The position numbers and the translations under genes are program-made. A DNA stretch of 64,000 nt from Mucilaginibacter segetis (GTDB taxonomy: Bacteria; Bacteroidota; Bacteroidia; Sphingobacteriales; Sphingobacteriaceae), in assembly GCF_016522075.1 (NCBI RefSeq), contig NZ_JAEHFW010000001.1, positions 1,550,001 through 1,614,000 of the forward strand. The letters run 5' to 3'. The stretch's first letter is position 1; the number at the start of each line of letters is the position of its first letter. The notes beneath the pieces were generated by a model that was not told the origin of the DNA, ran no database searches, and saw only the letters and a list, made by a program, of their open reading frames with translations. Of the stretch, positions 27,038-36,165 are shown piece by piece.

Positions 27038-27823
27038 TTATATATGTATCTGCCCTTTTAAATAAGTTACTGCCTTACCTGCCATTATAACCCGGTCGCC
27101 TTTTAGTTTACACCAAAGTTCACCTTTACGGGAGGATAGCTGATAGGCATGTAAATCATTTTTACCTAACTGAGCGGCCCAGTAAGGTATAAGATTGCAA
27201 TGTGCCGAGCCTGTAACAGGATCTTCGGGTACGCCGGCAGCGGGTGCAAAAAAGCGTGATACGAAATCGGCGTTTTTGCCGGGAGCTGTAATAATAATAC
27301 CTAATGAATCTATTTTAGCTAAAGCGAAGTAGTCCGGTTTAATATTTACAACCATATCTTCGCTTTCGTATACCAGCATATAATCTCTGGAACGTAAAAC
27401 AATAGCCGGTTCAATGCCTCCTAATGCTTCAATTAAACCAGCAGGTGTTTCTGAAGGTACAGGCGGTCTGGAAGGGAAGTCCATAGCATATTTATCACCA
27501 TCGCGTTTTACAACTAAGGTGCCTGCCTTTACAGTTTCAAAATAAACAGTATCCTCTGCGTATCCCAATTCAGTAAACAATATATGGGCCGAAGCCAACG
27601 TAGCATGACCACAAAGATCGATCTCCAGTTCGGGTGTAAACCAGCGCAGCAAATAACCCGCTTCGGTTTTCACAAAGAAAGCCGTTTCGGCTAAATTATT
27701 CTCTAAAGCAATTTTTTGCATCACCTCGTCTGGTAACCACTCGGTTAGCGGGCATACAGCGGCCGGGTTGCCACCAAAAAGTTCGTTAGTGAAAGCATCG
27801 GCCTGGTAAATAGGTATTATCAT
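27038..27823 (-). CDS. PhzF-family isomerase/epimerase
   Basis: 261 residues, the PhzF/DapF-like double barrel. The start IYQADAFTNELFGGNPAAVCPL is diagnostic, the catalytic glutamate is in ALENNLAETAFFV, and the second-half motif EDPVTGSAHCNLIPYW is present. Family members catalyse acid/base isomerisations (PhzF in phenazine synthesis), but most bacterial copies have no known substrate. No phenazine genes are near. It follows the ABC ATPase gene after 6 bp on the same strand and ends 1 bp from the convergent 342-aa protein. Confidence 0.88.
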   Translation of the reverse strand: MIIPIYQADAFTNELFGGNPAAVCPLTEWLPDEVMQKIALENNLAETAFFVKTEAGYLLRWFTPELEIDLCGHATLASAHILFTELGYAEDTVYFETVKAGTLVVKRDGDKYAMDFPSRPPVPSETPAGLIEALGGIEPAIVLRSRDYMLVYESEDMVVNIKPDYFALAKIDSLGIIITAPGKNADFVSRFFAPAAGVPEDPVTGSAHCNLIPYWAAQLGKNDLHAYQLSSRKGELWCKLKGDRVIMAGKAVTYLKGQIHI

Positions 27824-27829
27824 GGCGGG

Positions 27830-28489
27830 TTAATTTATACCGCTAAGATAACCGTATGTAATTAATTCCTCGTGATTAGTAAGATGTTTTGTTACTCCAT
27901 CGGTCAATAAAATTATTTTATCGCTCACATCCAGTATATTATGATACTGATGATCGGTTACAATTATACCCTTGTGTTTTGCGCACGCCCTTATTACGGG
28001 TTTAAATTCATCGGCTTGTATAGGGGAGATGTGTGTAAAAGGTTCATCAAGCAATATGAATTCGGCTCGACTGTGTATGATGATCATCGTCTCCAATTGT
28101 CGGAGTTCGCCGCCGCTAAGGCTGCTAATGGTTTTGTTAAACTTATTACGATAAACGGGTATTTGTATAAAATCGTCCCAAAGTTTGGGGTCAACCAATA
28201 TACGCGCCAATTTTTCGATTTTTACGCCGGCCGGTAAGTAGTTGTGCTGAGGCAGATAAGCTATGCGATTGTTCAAATATCCCTTGTGAATGAATTCATC
28301 ATTAATACTTACGTATTTGTGATCAGCATTTAGAGTGCCGAAGATTATTTTTAAAAGGGACGACTTGCCGCATCCGTTGCGACCCAATAAACCAATTACT
28401 TCTCCCTGGCGGCAATTCAGATATACACTTTGTAATATATTGCGGCCGTTGAAGGCGAGGGCTACACTATCTACCTTTAAATAATTCAT
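27830..28489 (-). CDS. ABC transporter ATP-binding protein
   Basis: 219 residues with Walker A GRNGCGKSS, Q-loop YLPQHN, signature SSLSGGELRQLET, Walker B FILLDEPFTHISP, and the switch region TDHQYHN. The overall shape resembles LptB/LivF-type ATPases. The only possible membrane partner beside it is the 100-residue protein whose stop codon abuts this start, so either it uses permeases encoded elsewhere or it works with that small protein. Cytoplasmic side of the inner membrane; substrate unknown. Confidence 0.85.
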   Translation of the reverse strand: MNYLKVDSVALAFNGRNILQSVYLNCRQGEVIGLLGRNGCGKSSLLKIIFGTLNADHKYVSINDEFIHKGYLNNRIAYLPQHNYLPAGVKIEKLARILVDPKLWDDFIQIPVYRNKFNKTISSLSGGELRQLETMIIIHSRAEFILLDEPFTHISPIQADEFKPVIRACAKHKGIIVTDHQYHNILDVSDKIILLTDGVTKHLTNHEELITYGYLSGIN

Positions 28490-28792
28490 TTATGCGTAAT
28501 AAAGGTATAAGGTGAGTAATATAATATAGATACCGATATCTATCGTATATACATATATGTACATGCGCTTTATGCTATAACCCGCGTTGCGATAGTACAT
28601 ATAAGTATTTTTTGCCGTATAGCTTTGTAAATAGGTTGTCGAGGCATATCCTAACAGTTTAAAGAAAAAACCATAGCTAATAACTTTTTGTCCGTAAATA
28701 TGGATGATTTCCAAATAGCCTAAACTGAATGCCAGGTTCCAGATAAACAGGGGTTTGTAAAAGTACCAAAGCAATTGGCGTAAATATGACAT
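28490..28792 (-). CDS. Small membrane protein next to an ABC ATPase
   Basis: 100 residues, very rich in Tyr and Ile, with about three hydrophobic segments (roughly 12-30, 38-55 and 78-98). I recognise no family. Its stop codon directly abuts the ATG of the ABC ATPase gene, implying coupled translation. It is much too small to be a normal ABC permease. It is the first gene of a three-gene minus-strand unit. Confidence 0.65.
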   Translation of the reverse strand: MSYLRQLLWYFYKPLFIWNLAFSLGYLEIIHIYGQKVISYGFFFKLLGYASTTYLQSYTAKNTYMYYRNAGYSIKRMYIYVYTIDIGIYIILLTLYLYYA

Positions 28793-28875
28793 CGGCGGTT
28801 GTAAAGATTTAGCTTTTAACGCTGATGCCTCTAATTAATTTTGTTAATACGGTAATTTATCCAATGGGATGTAAA

Positions 28876-28904
28876 TAAAAAAGCCTCCGTTTTTGGCGGA
28901 GGCT
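28876..28904 (-). terminator. Terminator of the primary sigma factor gene
   Basis: An 8-bp stem AGCCTCCG (28882-28889) / CGGAGGCT (28897-28904); on the minus strand it is followed by a T-rich run. Confidence 0.8.
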
Positions 28905-28914
28905 CTAACGTTTT

Positions 28915-29775
28915 TTAACCTAAATATGATTTCAGAATTTTACTTCTGCTGGTGTGCCTTAGTCGTTGCAGCGCTTTATCTTTTATTTGTCTTACACGCT
29001 CCCGGGTTAAATTAAATTTTTCACCAATTTCTTCCAGTGAAAGCGGATGGTTGGAGCCAAGGCCGAAAAATAACACGATGATCTCACGCTCACGCTCTGT
29101 TAAAGTGGAAAGGGAACGCTTTATCTCCTCGGACAATGATTCATCAATTAAGATAGAATCAGTGTTGGGTTCCTTGTTTTCCAATACATCTAACAAAGTG
29201 TTCTCTTCGCCCTGTACAAACGGAGCATCCATTGATACGTGCCTGCCGGAGTTACTTAACGTATCGGAGATTTTATCTACGGTTGTTTCCAGTATATCAG
29301 CTAATTCTTCCGGAGAAGGCTCACGCTCATACTCCTGTTCAAGTCTTGAAAAAGCTTTACTTATTTTACTTAATGAACCAACCTGGTTTAAAGGTAAACG
29401 TACAATACGTGATTGTTCGGCAATAGCCTGCAGGATGGATTGGCGTATCCACCATACCGCGTAAGAAATAAACTTGAAACCTTTTGTTTCATCAAAACGT
29501 TTGGCAGCCTTTATAAGGCCTAAGTTACCTTCATTAATAAGATCGCCTAATGTTAAACCCTGATTTTGATATTGTTTAGCTACCGATACCACAAAACGAA
29601 GGTTTGTTTTAGTTAACCTCTCTAATGCGGCCTGGTCGCCTTCTCTGATCTTTTGGGCTAAAATTACTTCTTCTTCGGCTGTGATTAAGTCAACTTTACC
29701 AATTTCGTGAAGATATTTGTCAAGCGACTGCGACTCACGGTTGGTAATGGATTGAGTTATTTTGAGTTGTCTCAT
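28915..29775 (-). CDS. rpoD: RNA polymerase primary sigma factor (RpoD/SigA type)
   Basis: 286 residues: the short primary sigma-70 of Bacteroidota without region 1.1. Region 1.2 begins [10 protein letters not shown]; region 2 has [19 protein letters not shown] and the -10-binding [17 protein letters not shown]; region 3 has the [17 protein letters not shown] stretch; region 4 ends with [30 protein letters not shown]. It directs the polymerase to the TAnnTTTG promoters. A matching box lies upstream, so it may transcribe its own gene. Confidence 0.95.
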   Translation of the reverse strand: MRQLKITQSITNRESQSLDKYLHEIGKVDLITAEEEVILAQKIREGDQAALERLTKTNLRFVVSVAKQYQNQGLTLGDLINEGNLGLIKAAKRFDETKGFKFISYAVWWIRQSILQAIAEQSRIVRLPLNQVGSLSKISKAFSRLEQEYEREPSPEELADILETTVDKISDTLSNSGRHVSMDAPFVQGEENTLLDVLENKEPNTDSILIDESLSEEIKRSLSTLTEREREIIVLFFGLGSNHPLSLEEIGEKFNLTRERVRQIKDKALQRLRHTSRSKILKSYLG

Positions 29776-29818
29776 TTATTTATTTAAACCTCGATTCTGT
29801 TATTTAGAATTGAACGTG

Positions 29819-29826
29819 CAAAGGTA
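29819..29826 (-). promoter_or_regulatory. Candidate -7 element of the sigma factor gene
   Basis: TACCTTTG on the minus strand matches TAnnTTTG, 43 bp upstream of the ATG, giving a leader near 38 nt. No clear -33 TTG at 19 bp. Confidence 0.45.
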
Positions 29827-29947
29827 CAAAAATGTTTCCTAAAATGCTATAGTTGATATATGTTTACAAAAAGATTATACAATATTCATCTAATAATTTA
29901 CGTCATTTTTGACTAATTGATTTTATTTTTTTAATAAATCCTATTAC

Positions 29948-31228
29948 TTACTCAATCAATAGATTATTGGTGATAAAGTTTTCAAATACTTTAAAAGATT
30001 TGTTGAAAATATTTTCGCAAGTATCTAATAGTACTAAATAATATATTTTCCCTTTAATGCGTGTGTATTGCTGAGGGACCTTGTAATAATTAATTTTTCC
30101 AGATTCACCCTTTGGGTACTCTACGGGTATTTCAAGTTTCATACCGGGATAGTCAGGATCATCTCTTTCGAGAGCTATAGTTATAAAATGCCCACCACCC
30201 ATATCGGAATATACTGAAGGGTCTTTAATTTCGTAAGCTAATGCATTATTAAAACCGGCCACTTTTATAGATATGGGTTTTCGATTGTCAGTTTTTGGTG
30301 CAAAAAGATCCATAAAGTCACTTAATGATGTTGCTTCATCAGGAGACCTCATTAATAATAACATAGAGTAGCCTATTTCTTTTCCGTTGATTGTTTTTTC
30401 AGTATTGGGTTTGATAATAAAATATGATGTGCGATTTTTATAATCGCCGGCATCAACTTGCCATGTGCTGTCAACATTTACTTGTAAGCCCAAACTCCAA
30501 TTACTGAAGCTTAATAGTTTGTTTTCACGTTTATTAAATGTCCAGATATCTTTTGTAGACAAAGTGGTGTCAACAGGAGTTGCCTTTAATCTTTGTTCAA
30601 TAACGTTAATTGTCTGCTTCTCTAAAGAAGTCTCATCGTTAACGGATAAACTATATTTGTGAGCATAATATGCCGCATTGGATGTCATACCGGCATTTAA
30701 ACACGCGATTGAGTAATCGGCCCATAACAATGAATTGATGTTTTTTGGTTTCGCTTTAAATGCCTTTTGATAAGTGTCAATAGCCAGTACCGGAAGTGAA
30801 GATAACGAATAATGATTACCCAAAAACCAATATACCCTGTAATCAGCAGGAGATAATTTCAAGGCCTTTTGGTAATTATCTATCGCTAATTGGTAATACT
30901 TTTCTACCTCCATATTATAAAGGTAATGTGCAATATCTCCGAGTAAAAGATATGTTTCTGTATTTTTTTCTGAATTTTTATCAAGTACAGTATAGATCAA
31001 ATTTAGATTCTTAATTGCATCGCCCTTTGAGATATCATAAGTCCAATTATGCGTCCAGTGGTTATATAAGGTATCATTATTTTTTAAAAAGGAAAGTTCC
31101 TGCTCCAAATTTTTAGGATAACTGATCTTATTAAAATCAATCGCATGTATGTTGCCGTAACTTAAAGTAGTACAAAAAAATACCAATGATATTAGCCAAA
31201 GGATTTTTTTTGCCTGTATGGAATGCAT
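29948..31228 (-). CDS. Exported TPR-repeat protein
   Basis: 426 residues with a signal peptide (about 1-25, KKILWLISLVFFCTTLSYG). A TPR region spans about 75-190, with clear repeats such as YYQLAIDNYQKALKLSPADYRVYWFLG and DTYQKAFKAKPKNINSLLWADYS. The C-terminal half (about 225-426) is a beta-rich domain I do not recognise. It is likely periplasmic. It is monocistronic, with about 76 bp to the downstream end of the MBL gene. Confidence 0.7.
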   Translation of the reverse strand: MHSIQAKKILWLISLVFFCTTLSYGNIHAIDFNKISYPKNLEQELSFLKNNDTLYNHWTHNWTYDISKGDAIKNLNLIYTVLDKNSEKNTETYLLLGDIAHYLYNMEVEKYYQLAIDNYQKALKLSPADYRVYWFLGNHYSLSSLPVLAIDTYQKAFKAKPKNINSLLWADYSIACLNAGMTSNAAYYAHKYSLSVNDETSLEKQTINVIEQRLKATPVDTTLSTKDIWTFNKRENKLLSFSNWSLGLQVNVDSTWQVDAGDYKNRTSYFIIKPNTEKTINGKEIGYSMLLLMRSPDEATSLSDFMDLFAPKTDNRKPISIKVAGFNNALAYEIKDPSVYSDMGGGHFITIALERDDPDYPGMKLEIPVEYPKGESGKINYYKVPQQYTRIKGKIYYLVLLDTCENIFNKSFKVFENFITNNLLIE

Positions 31229-31305
31229 TGCTTGTGATTGATTTAGGTGAAGCTAAAATAATGCTTTTTAAATGTAAATGTAGTTTAATTTGAAGTATTT
31301 TAATA

Positions 31306-32145
31306 TTATAACTCATTTAACTTAAATACCTCTTTTACCCTTATACCCTTTTCGGTTTGCTGTAATGTGCAACATTCATTTATCGGGTCGTGCTCAAAGT
31401 ACAGAATATAATTACGTTCAAATGCTTCGTTTAGATATGCCTTTTTTTCGCTTAGTGTTTTTAACGGGAACATATCATAAGCCATAACATATGGTAAAGG
31501 TAAGTGCCCAACTGACGGCAACAGGTCGGCCATATATAATATTTTCCTTCCCTTATAGCTGATGAGCGGCAGCATCATGGCATCTGTATGGCCGTATACA
31601 AAACGTACACTCATGTTATCGGTAAAACGCACACCGTCTCGCGGGGTAATTAATTTTAATTGTCCGCTTTCCAGTATGGGAAGTATATTTTCCTTTAAAA
31701 ATGAAGCTTTTTCGCGCTCATTAGGATCAACTGCCCATTCCCAGTGCTGCTCGTTACTCCAGTAAACAGCATTCTTAAATGCCGGTAAGAGTTTCTCATC
31801 ATCTCTTATAACCGCCCCGCCTACATGATCGAAGTGCAGATGGGTGAGAAAAACATCGGTAATATCATCTGGATGAAAACCATGTTTAGCCAATGAACTG
31901 TTCAGGCTGGCATCACCATGCAAGTAATAATGACTAAAAAACTTGTCGCTTTGCTTGTTACCTATGCCGGTATCTATCAGTATCAGGCGCTTGCCATCTT
32001 CAATCAAGAGACATCGCATAGCCCACGTACACAGATTATTTTCGTCGGCCGGATTGGTTTTATTCCAAATAGTTTTTGGAACCACACCAAACATAGCGCC
32101 ACCATCAAGTTTAAAATAGCCGGTATCAATCGTATATAATTTCAT
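31306..32145 (-). CDS. MBL-fold metallo-hydrolase
   Basis: 279 residues, cytoplasmic. The metal-binding HxHxDH motif is in VFLTHLHFDHVGGAV, a further His in FVYGHTDAMM, an Asp in ILYMADLLPSVGHLP and a late His in LYFEHDP, completing a binuclear zinc site of the AHL-lactonase/glyoxalase II layout. The substrate is unknown; quorum-quenching lactonase activity is possible because of the overall similarity, but cannot be claimed. Confidence 0.88.
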   Translation of the reverse strand: MKLYTIDTGYFKLDGGAMFGVVPKTIWNKTNPADENNLCTWAMRCLLIEDGKRLILIDTGIGNKQSDKFFSHYYLHGDASLNSSLAKHGFHPDDITDVFLTHLHFDHVGGAVIRDDEKLLPAFKNAVYWSNEQHWEWAVDPNEREKASFLKENILPILESGQLKLITPRDGVRFTDNMSVRFVYGHTDAMMLPLISYKGRKILYMADLLPSVGHLPLPYVMAYDMFPLKTLSEKKAYLNEAFERNYILYFEHDPINECCTLQQTEKGIRVKEVFKLNEL

Positions 32146-32324
32146 CAGTATTTTTTGTTGTAACTTTCTGCCATTTTATTTTATTGGTGAAGTTATAAAA
32201 TTCGCTTTAACTTATCTTTTAAAACTCCCTTCCTGCTGCATATTATATTTAGTTTATTATGTTTTTAAAAACTTTAAAACTATCAGGAGTGTTTTAAAGT
32301 CATTATTTATCATTAATTCTATTT

Positions 32325-33179
32325 ATGAGCACTCAACATAAAGTACCTCAGAAACAAGACCACCAACCGGGTGTAGAATCAAATATGCACCCTGCGCCTC
32401 AATATATTAAAGATGGTTATAAGGCAGCAGGCAAATTGCAGGATAAAGTTGCGCTAATAACCGGAGGAGATAGCGGTATAGGCAGGGCAGTAGCTGTACA
32501 TTATGCTATGGAAGGTGCCGATGTGGCAATTGTTTATCTTGAAGAAGATGGTGATGCAGAAAAAACCAAAAAACTTGTTGAAAATACCGGTCGCAAATGT
32601 ATTTTAATAAAGGGGGATGTAAAAGACCGGGGATTTTGTACAAATGCAGTAGAAAAAACGGTTAAATTGTTAGGTAAGCTAAATATACTGGTAAACAACT
32701 CAGGTGTGCAGGTGCCGCAGGAAGATTTGCAGGATATTACCGAAGAACAGTTAGAAACTACTTTTAAAACAAATATTTTCGCGTATTTTCATTTCGCAAC
32801 TGCTGCGGTAAAATATTTGCATCCTGGCGATGTTATTATCAATACCACTTCAGTTACGGCTTATCGTTCGTCGCCTCACTTAATTGATTATTCATCTACT
32901 AAAGGCGCCATAACTACTTTTACACGTTCGCTTGCGACTAATTTGGTTAAAAATAAAATAAGAGTGAATGCTGTTGCTCCGGGTCCGGTATGGACACCTT
33001 TAGTAGTTGCCACCTTCGACCAGGAGAAATTAAACGAATTTGGCAACGAAACTGCAATGAAACGTGCGGGGCAACCATCAGAAGTTGCCCCGGCATATGT
33101 TTTTTTAGCTTCAGATGATTCCTCCTATATTACCGGACAGGTTATACATATCAATGGTGGTGAAGTAGTCAACGGGTGA
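32325..33179 (+). CDS. SDR-family oxidoreductase (general-stress type)
   Basis: 284 residues. After a 40-residue polar N-terminal extension (with the QDHQPGVESNMHPAPQYI stretch seen in YhdF/YhxC/YdaD-like proteins) comes a classical SDR domain. It has the NAD(P) loop ALITGGDSGIGRAVA, NNSGVQ, Ser in NTTSVTAYRSSPHLI, the catalytic pair YSSTK, and a C-terminal YITGQVIHINGGEVVNG. It reduces or oxidises an unknown alcohol/ketone. The next gene, DUF421, is on the same strand 65 bp away; in other bacteria both families are stress-linked, so they may belong to one regulon. Confidence 0.9.
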   Translation: MSTQHKVPQKQDHQPGVESNMHPAPQYIKDGYKAAGKLQDKVALITGGDSGIGRAVAVHYAMEGADVAIVYLEEDGDAEKTKKLVENTGRKCILIKGDVKDRGFCTNAVEKTVKLLGKLNILVNNSGVQVPQEDLQDITEEQLETTFKTNIFAYFHFATAAVKYLHPGDVIINTTSVTAYRSSPHLIDYSSTKGAITTFTRSLATNLVKNKIRVNAVAPGPVWTPLVVATFDQEKLNEFGNETAMKRAGQPSEVAPAYVFLASDDSSYITGQVIHINGGEVVNG

Positions 33180-33244
33180 TACCTGTATTAGCCAAACAAA
33201 ATTCATTTTGAAGCTTTATGATTTCATAACATTAATTAACAGTT

Positions 33245-33754
33245 ATGGATATTATAGGATTTTTTGGAGAGGGTAAAGACCTCACGATACTGCAGATGAG
33301 TGCCCGTGCAATTGTCATCTACTTTATTTCTTTGATATTGATCAGAATATCGGGCAGGCGTACATTTGGTAAAAAAACATCTTTTGATATAACAATTGCT
33401 ATCATACTCGGTGCAGTTTTAAGTAGGGTTATAGTAGGTGTTTCGCCTTTTTGGCCTACCGTTATGTGTAGTTTTGCTTTAGTGCTGTTGCACAGAGGTC
33501 TGGCTATATTCATTATTTATAATAAAACGGCAAGCAAATGGGTAAAAGGAGATAAACGGCTGATTTATTATGATGGACAAATTAACGAAAGAAACCTCAG
33601 GAAATGCCTGATGACCAAAGAAGATTTGATAAGTGACATTCGTTTATCTGCTAATACTGATAATCTGGGCGATGTAAAAGAGGTGTTTATGGAACATACT
33701 GGCAAGCTGAGCGTGGTTTTGAAAGGCAAAAAGAATGATGCTGATACTATTTGA
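33245..33754 (+). CDS. DUF421 (YetF-like) membrane protein
   Basis: 169 residues. Three N-terminal membrane helices (about 18-37, 45-62 and 65-85) contain the family motif RISGRRTFGKKTSFDITIAIILGAVLSR. The cytoplasmic domain has WVKGDKRLIYYDGQINERNLRKCLMTKEDL. The YetF family is linked to spore and membrane physiology in Bacillus, but its molecular role is not settled. Length is at the short end of the family. Confidence 0.85.
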   Translation: MDIIGFFGEGKDLTILQMSARAIVIYFISLILIRISGRRTFGKKTSFDITIAIILGAVLSRVIVGVSPFWPTVMCSFALVLLHRGLAIFIIYNKTASKWVKGDKRLIYYDGQINERNLRKCLMTKEDLISDIRLSANTDNLGDVKEVFMEHTGKLSVVLKGKKNDADTI

Positions 33755-33796
33755 AATGTATAATGCCTTAATTTGTAAATAACTATACTAACTTTA

Positions 33797-34483
33797 ATGA
33801 ATGATATTTTTGGCCAGGCGCTATTGGATTATTTTAAGCAAATAGAACAACATCCATTATGGATAAACAACAAATATGGTCCTAAAGAAGAGATGCCTGT
33901 TGATGTATATTTCAGAGAAGAGGAAGAAATGCCTGATCTGGAATTATTGGCATTAAATGAATGTAGAGGAAATGTATTGGATATTGGTGCAGGAGCGGGG
34001 AGCCATGCCCTTATACTCCAGCAACGGGATATTGAGGTAACCGCTTTAGATATCTCCGCCTATGCTGTTGATATTATGCATCAACGTGGGGTAAAGAAAG
34101 TTATTCAGAAAGATATTTTTGAATTTAATACCGGCAAATATGACACGCTGTTGTTATTAATGAATGGCATAGGCCTTACCGGGAATCTGATAAAATTGAA
34201 ATTCTTTTTGCAACACGCAAAGGAGTTGTTGAGTAGAGGTGGTCAGTTATTGTTTGATTCATCAGATATTGCGTACTTATATAACGGTAACCCGCCTGCG
34301 GATGGTTATTACGGGGAATTGTGGTATCAGTATGTTTATAAAAAACAAAGAACAGACTGGTTTCAATGGTTATATATCGACAAGGGATTGCTAAAAAACA
34401 TTGCTGATGAAACCGGCTGGATCACTGAAATTTTATATGAAGATGAAATGGATCAGTATCTGGCGAGATTAGTATTAAAATAA
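33797..34483 (+). CDS. Class I SAM-dependent methyltransferase
   Basis: 228 residues with a Rossmann-like methyltransferase fold: motif I VLDIGAGAGSHALIL, acidic loop VTALDISAYAVDIM, motif II-like KYDTLLLLMNGIGLTG. The acceptor substrate cannot be inferred. It follows the DUF421 gene by 42 bp on the same strand. Confidence 0.85.
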   Translation: MNDIFGQALLDYFKQIEQHPLWINNKYGPKEEMPVDVYFREEEEMPDLELLALNECRGNVLDIGAGAGSHALILQQRDIEVTALDISAYAVDIMHQRGVKKVIQKDIFEFNTGKYDTLLLLMNGIGLTGNLIKLKFFLQHAKELLSRGGQLLFDSSDIAYLYNGNPPADGYYGELWYQYVYKKQRTDWFQWLYIDKGLLKNIADETGWITEILYEDEMDQYLARLVLK

Positions 34484-34592
34484 ATTTTAATGTATAAATA
34501 AGATACTTTATATCAGTCGATTAAATTTATTTGCAATAAACAATTAAATACATTTACTTTACAACGTATTTAACCCAATTAATACCTGATTA

Positions 34593-35144
34593 TTGAAAAA
34601 GTTATTCGCTATATGCTTATTAGCTATACACCTGTTTTATTTAGGTGGATATAATCTCATTTTTCAATATTTCATACATCGTTCCGAAGTACAGATAGTT
34701 AAGCAGATATATGAAAATAAGGTGGACGCTACACAGCTTATCCAAATAAAGCTTCCTGTACATATGCCAAATATTAAGGATTGGCCCGACTACGAACGCT
34801 TGCAAGGGCAAATACAATTAAAAGATGCCTATTATAATTATCTGGGCGTGAAGCTTACACGTGATACCATGTATTTGGTGTGTATAGCTAACAGCGTAAA
34901 AACACATTTAGTGAGCGCCAATCTTATTGTTGCAAAGAATGCGAGTGATGTTCCGTTAAGTAAAAAAGGGGAGGCTCCCATCACTAAAAAAGTGTCTTCG
35001 CCTTCAGATTATACTGTACCTGCGTCCGGGTTTAATTTTTCCGGATTTTCACAGTCAGTTGCTAACAATACTAATTCAATAACGACTGTTTTAACTGATC
35101 CCTATATCGAATCACCTGGTAAACCGCCAAACTTCTTTTGTTAA
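34593..35144 (+). CDS. Hypothetical protein with N-terminal hydrophobic segment
   Basis: 183 residues. One N-terminal hydrophobic segment (about 3-25, KKLFAICLLAIHLFYLGGYN) could be a signal anchor; the rest is soluble with a Ser/Thr/Pro-rich C-terminal third. The start is a TTG, since the next in-frame Met is at residue 58 or so, well past the hydrophobic segment. I do not recognise it. It lies upstream of a DoxX-like membrane protein and an outer-membrane protein gene on the same strand. Confidence 0.6.
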   Translation: MKKLFAICLLAIHLFYLGGYNLIFQYFIHRSEVQIVKQIYENKVDATQLIQIKLPVHMPNIKDWPDYERLQGQIQLKDAYYNYLGVKLTRDTMYLVCIANSVKTHLVSANLIVAKNASDVPLSKKGEAPITKKVSSPSDYTVPASGFNFSGFSQSVANNTNSITTVLTDPYIESPGKPPNFFC

Positions 35145-35285
35145 TTATACTTTCCGGATTTTTACTTACCAGTTTTATTTAAAGCTATATTTTACTTTGC
35201 ATATCAATTAGTTAGCTGTTGGTAACTTATTGATGTATAACTGTATAGCCATACTGGTAATTGTACCCTTATTATAATTTACAAA

Positions 35286-36104
35286 ATGAGATCACTTACG
35301 CCTGAACAAAAACTGCATTACATTTTGCGTTTGGCTATAGCTATGTGTTTTATAGGTCACGGAGCTTTTGGTATAATAACCAAACAGATTTGGTGTAACT
35401 ATTTCGCCGTATTCGGATTTGACATGAAAACCTCGTACATACTAATGCCATGGGTTGGAGTGTTTGATATCTTTTTAGGATTAACCATGCTGGTTTATCC
35501 CATACGCGCTATTGCCATATGGTTGGTTTTGTGGGGAGCGGTAACTGCTTTTTTAAGGCCGTTATCAGGAGAACCTTTTGCCGAATTCTTAGAACGTGGA
35601 GGTAATTTTGGAGCTCCACTCGCATTTTTGATCTTATCAGGTAATACCAGCACTTTAAGACAATTATTTGCCCGGGTTGAACCACCAGCTAAAATTACAG
35701 CTAAAACTATTGAACATTTAACACTATGCCTCAGGGTGGTGGTTTTTTCTTTGTTGGTTGGACATGGTTGGTTAAACTTACTATCAAAGAAAAGCTTACT
35801 TGCTCAATATGCTTCATTGGGATTTTTGTATCCCGCCCGCATAGCGCAATACATTGGTATTATTGAAGTAGCGGGTGCTTGTATAGTGATAATGCGTCCG
35901 TTCTGTAAATTATTGTTGGTACTATTTATCTGGAAAGTAATAAGCGAACTATTTTATCCCCGGTATGAAGTATTTGAATGGATAGAGCGTGGCGGCAGCT
36001 ATTGCTCTATTCTTGCTTTGTGGTTTGCATTACAATATACTTCATCCGGGATAAATGTTCGCTTTTGGAAACGATCCATATTCAACAATATATTCTTACT
36101 ATAA
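35286..36104 (+). CDS. DoxX-like integral membrane protein with internal duplication
   Basis: 272 residues, about eight hydrophobic segments. It is made of two similar halves: GHGAFGIITKQIWCNYFAVFGF (about 24-45) corresponds to GHGWLNLLSKKSLLAQYASLGF (about 159-180), and FLERGGNFGAPLAF (about 101-114) to WIERGGSYCSILAL (about 232-245). Each half resembles a DoxX/DoxD-type four-helix unit. It sits upstream of a signal-peptide-bearing beta-barrel gene (61 bp gap), so the two may act together; the function is unknown. Confidence 0.7.
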   Translation: MRSLTPEQKLHYILRLAIAMCFIGHGAFGIITKQIWCNYFAVFGFDMKTSYILMPWVGVFDIFLGLTMLVYPIRAIAIWLVLWGAVTAFLRPLSGEPFAEFLERGGNFGAPLAFLILSGNTSTLRQLFARVEPPAKITAKTIEHLTLCLRVVVFSLLVGHGWLNLLSKKSLLAQYASLGFLYPARIAQYIGIIEVAGACIVIMRPFCKLLLVLFIWKVISELFYPRYEVFEWIERGGSYCSILALWFALQYTSSGINVRFWKRSIFNNIFLL

Positions 36105-36165
36105 CACAATCCTTCCAAAAAACATCACGGCAGGATATAGATCAACTATTTAATTATCTCAAAAA

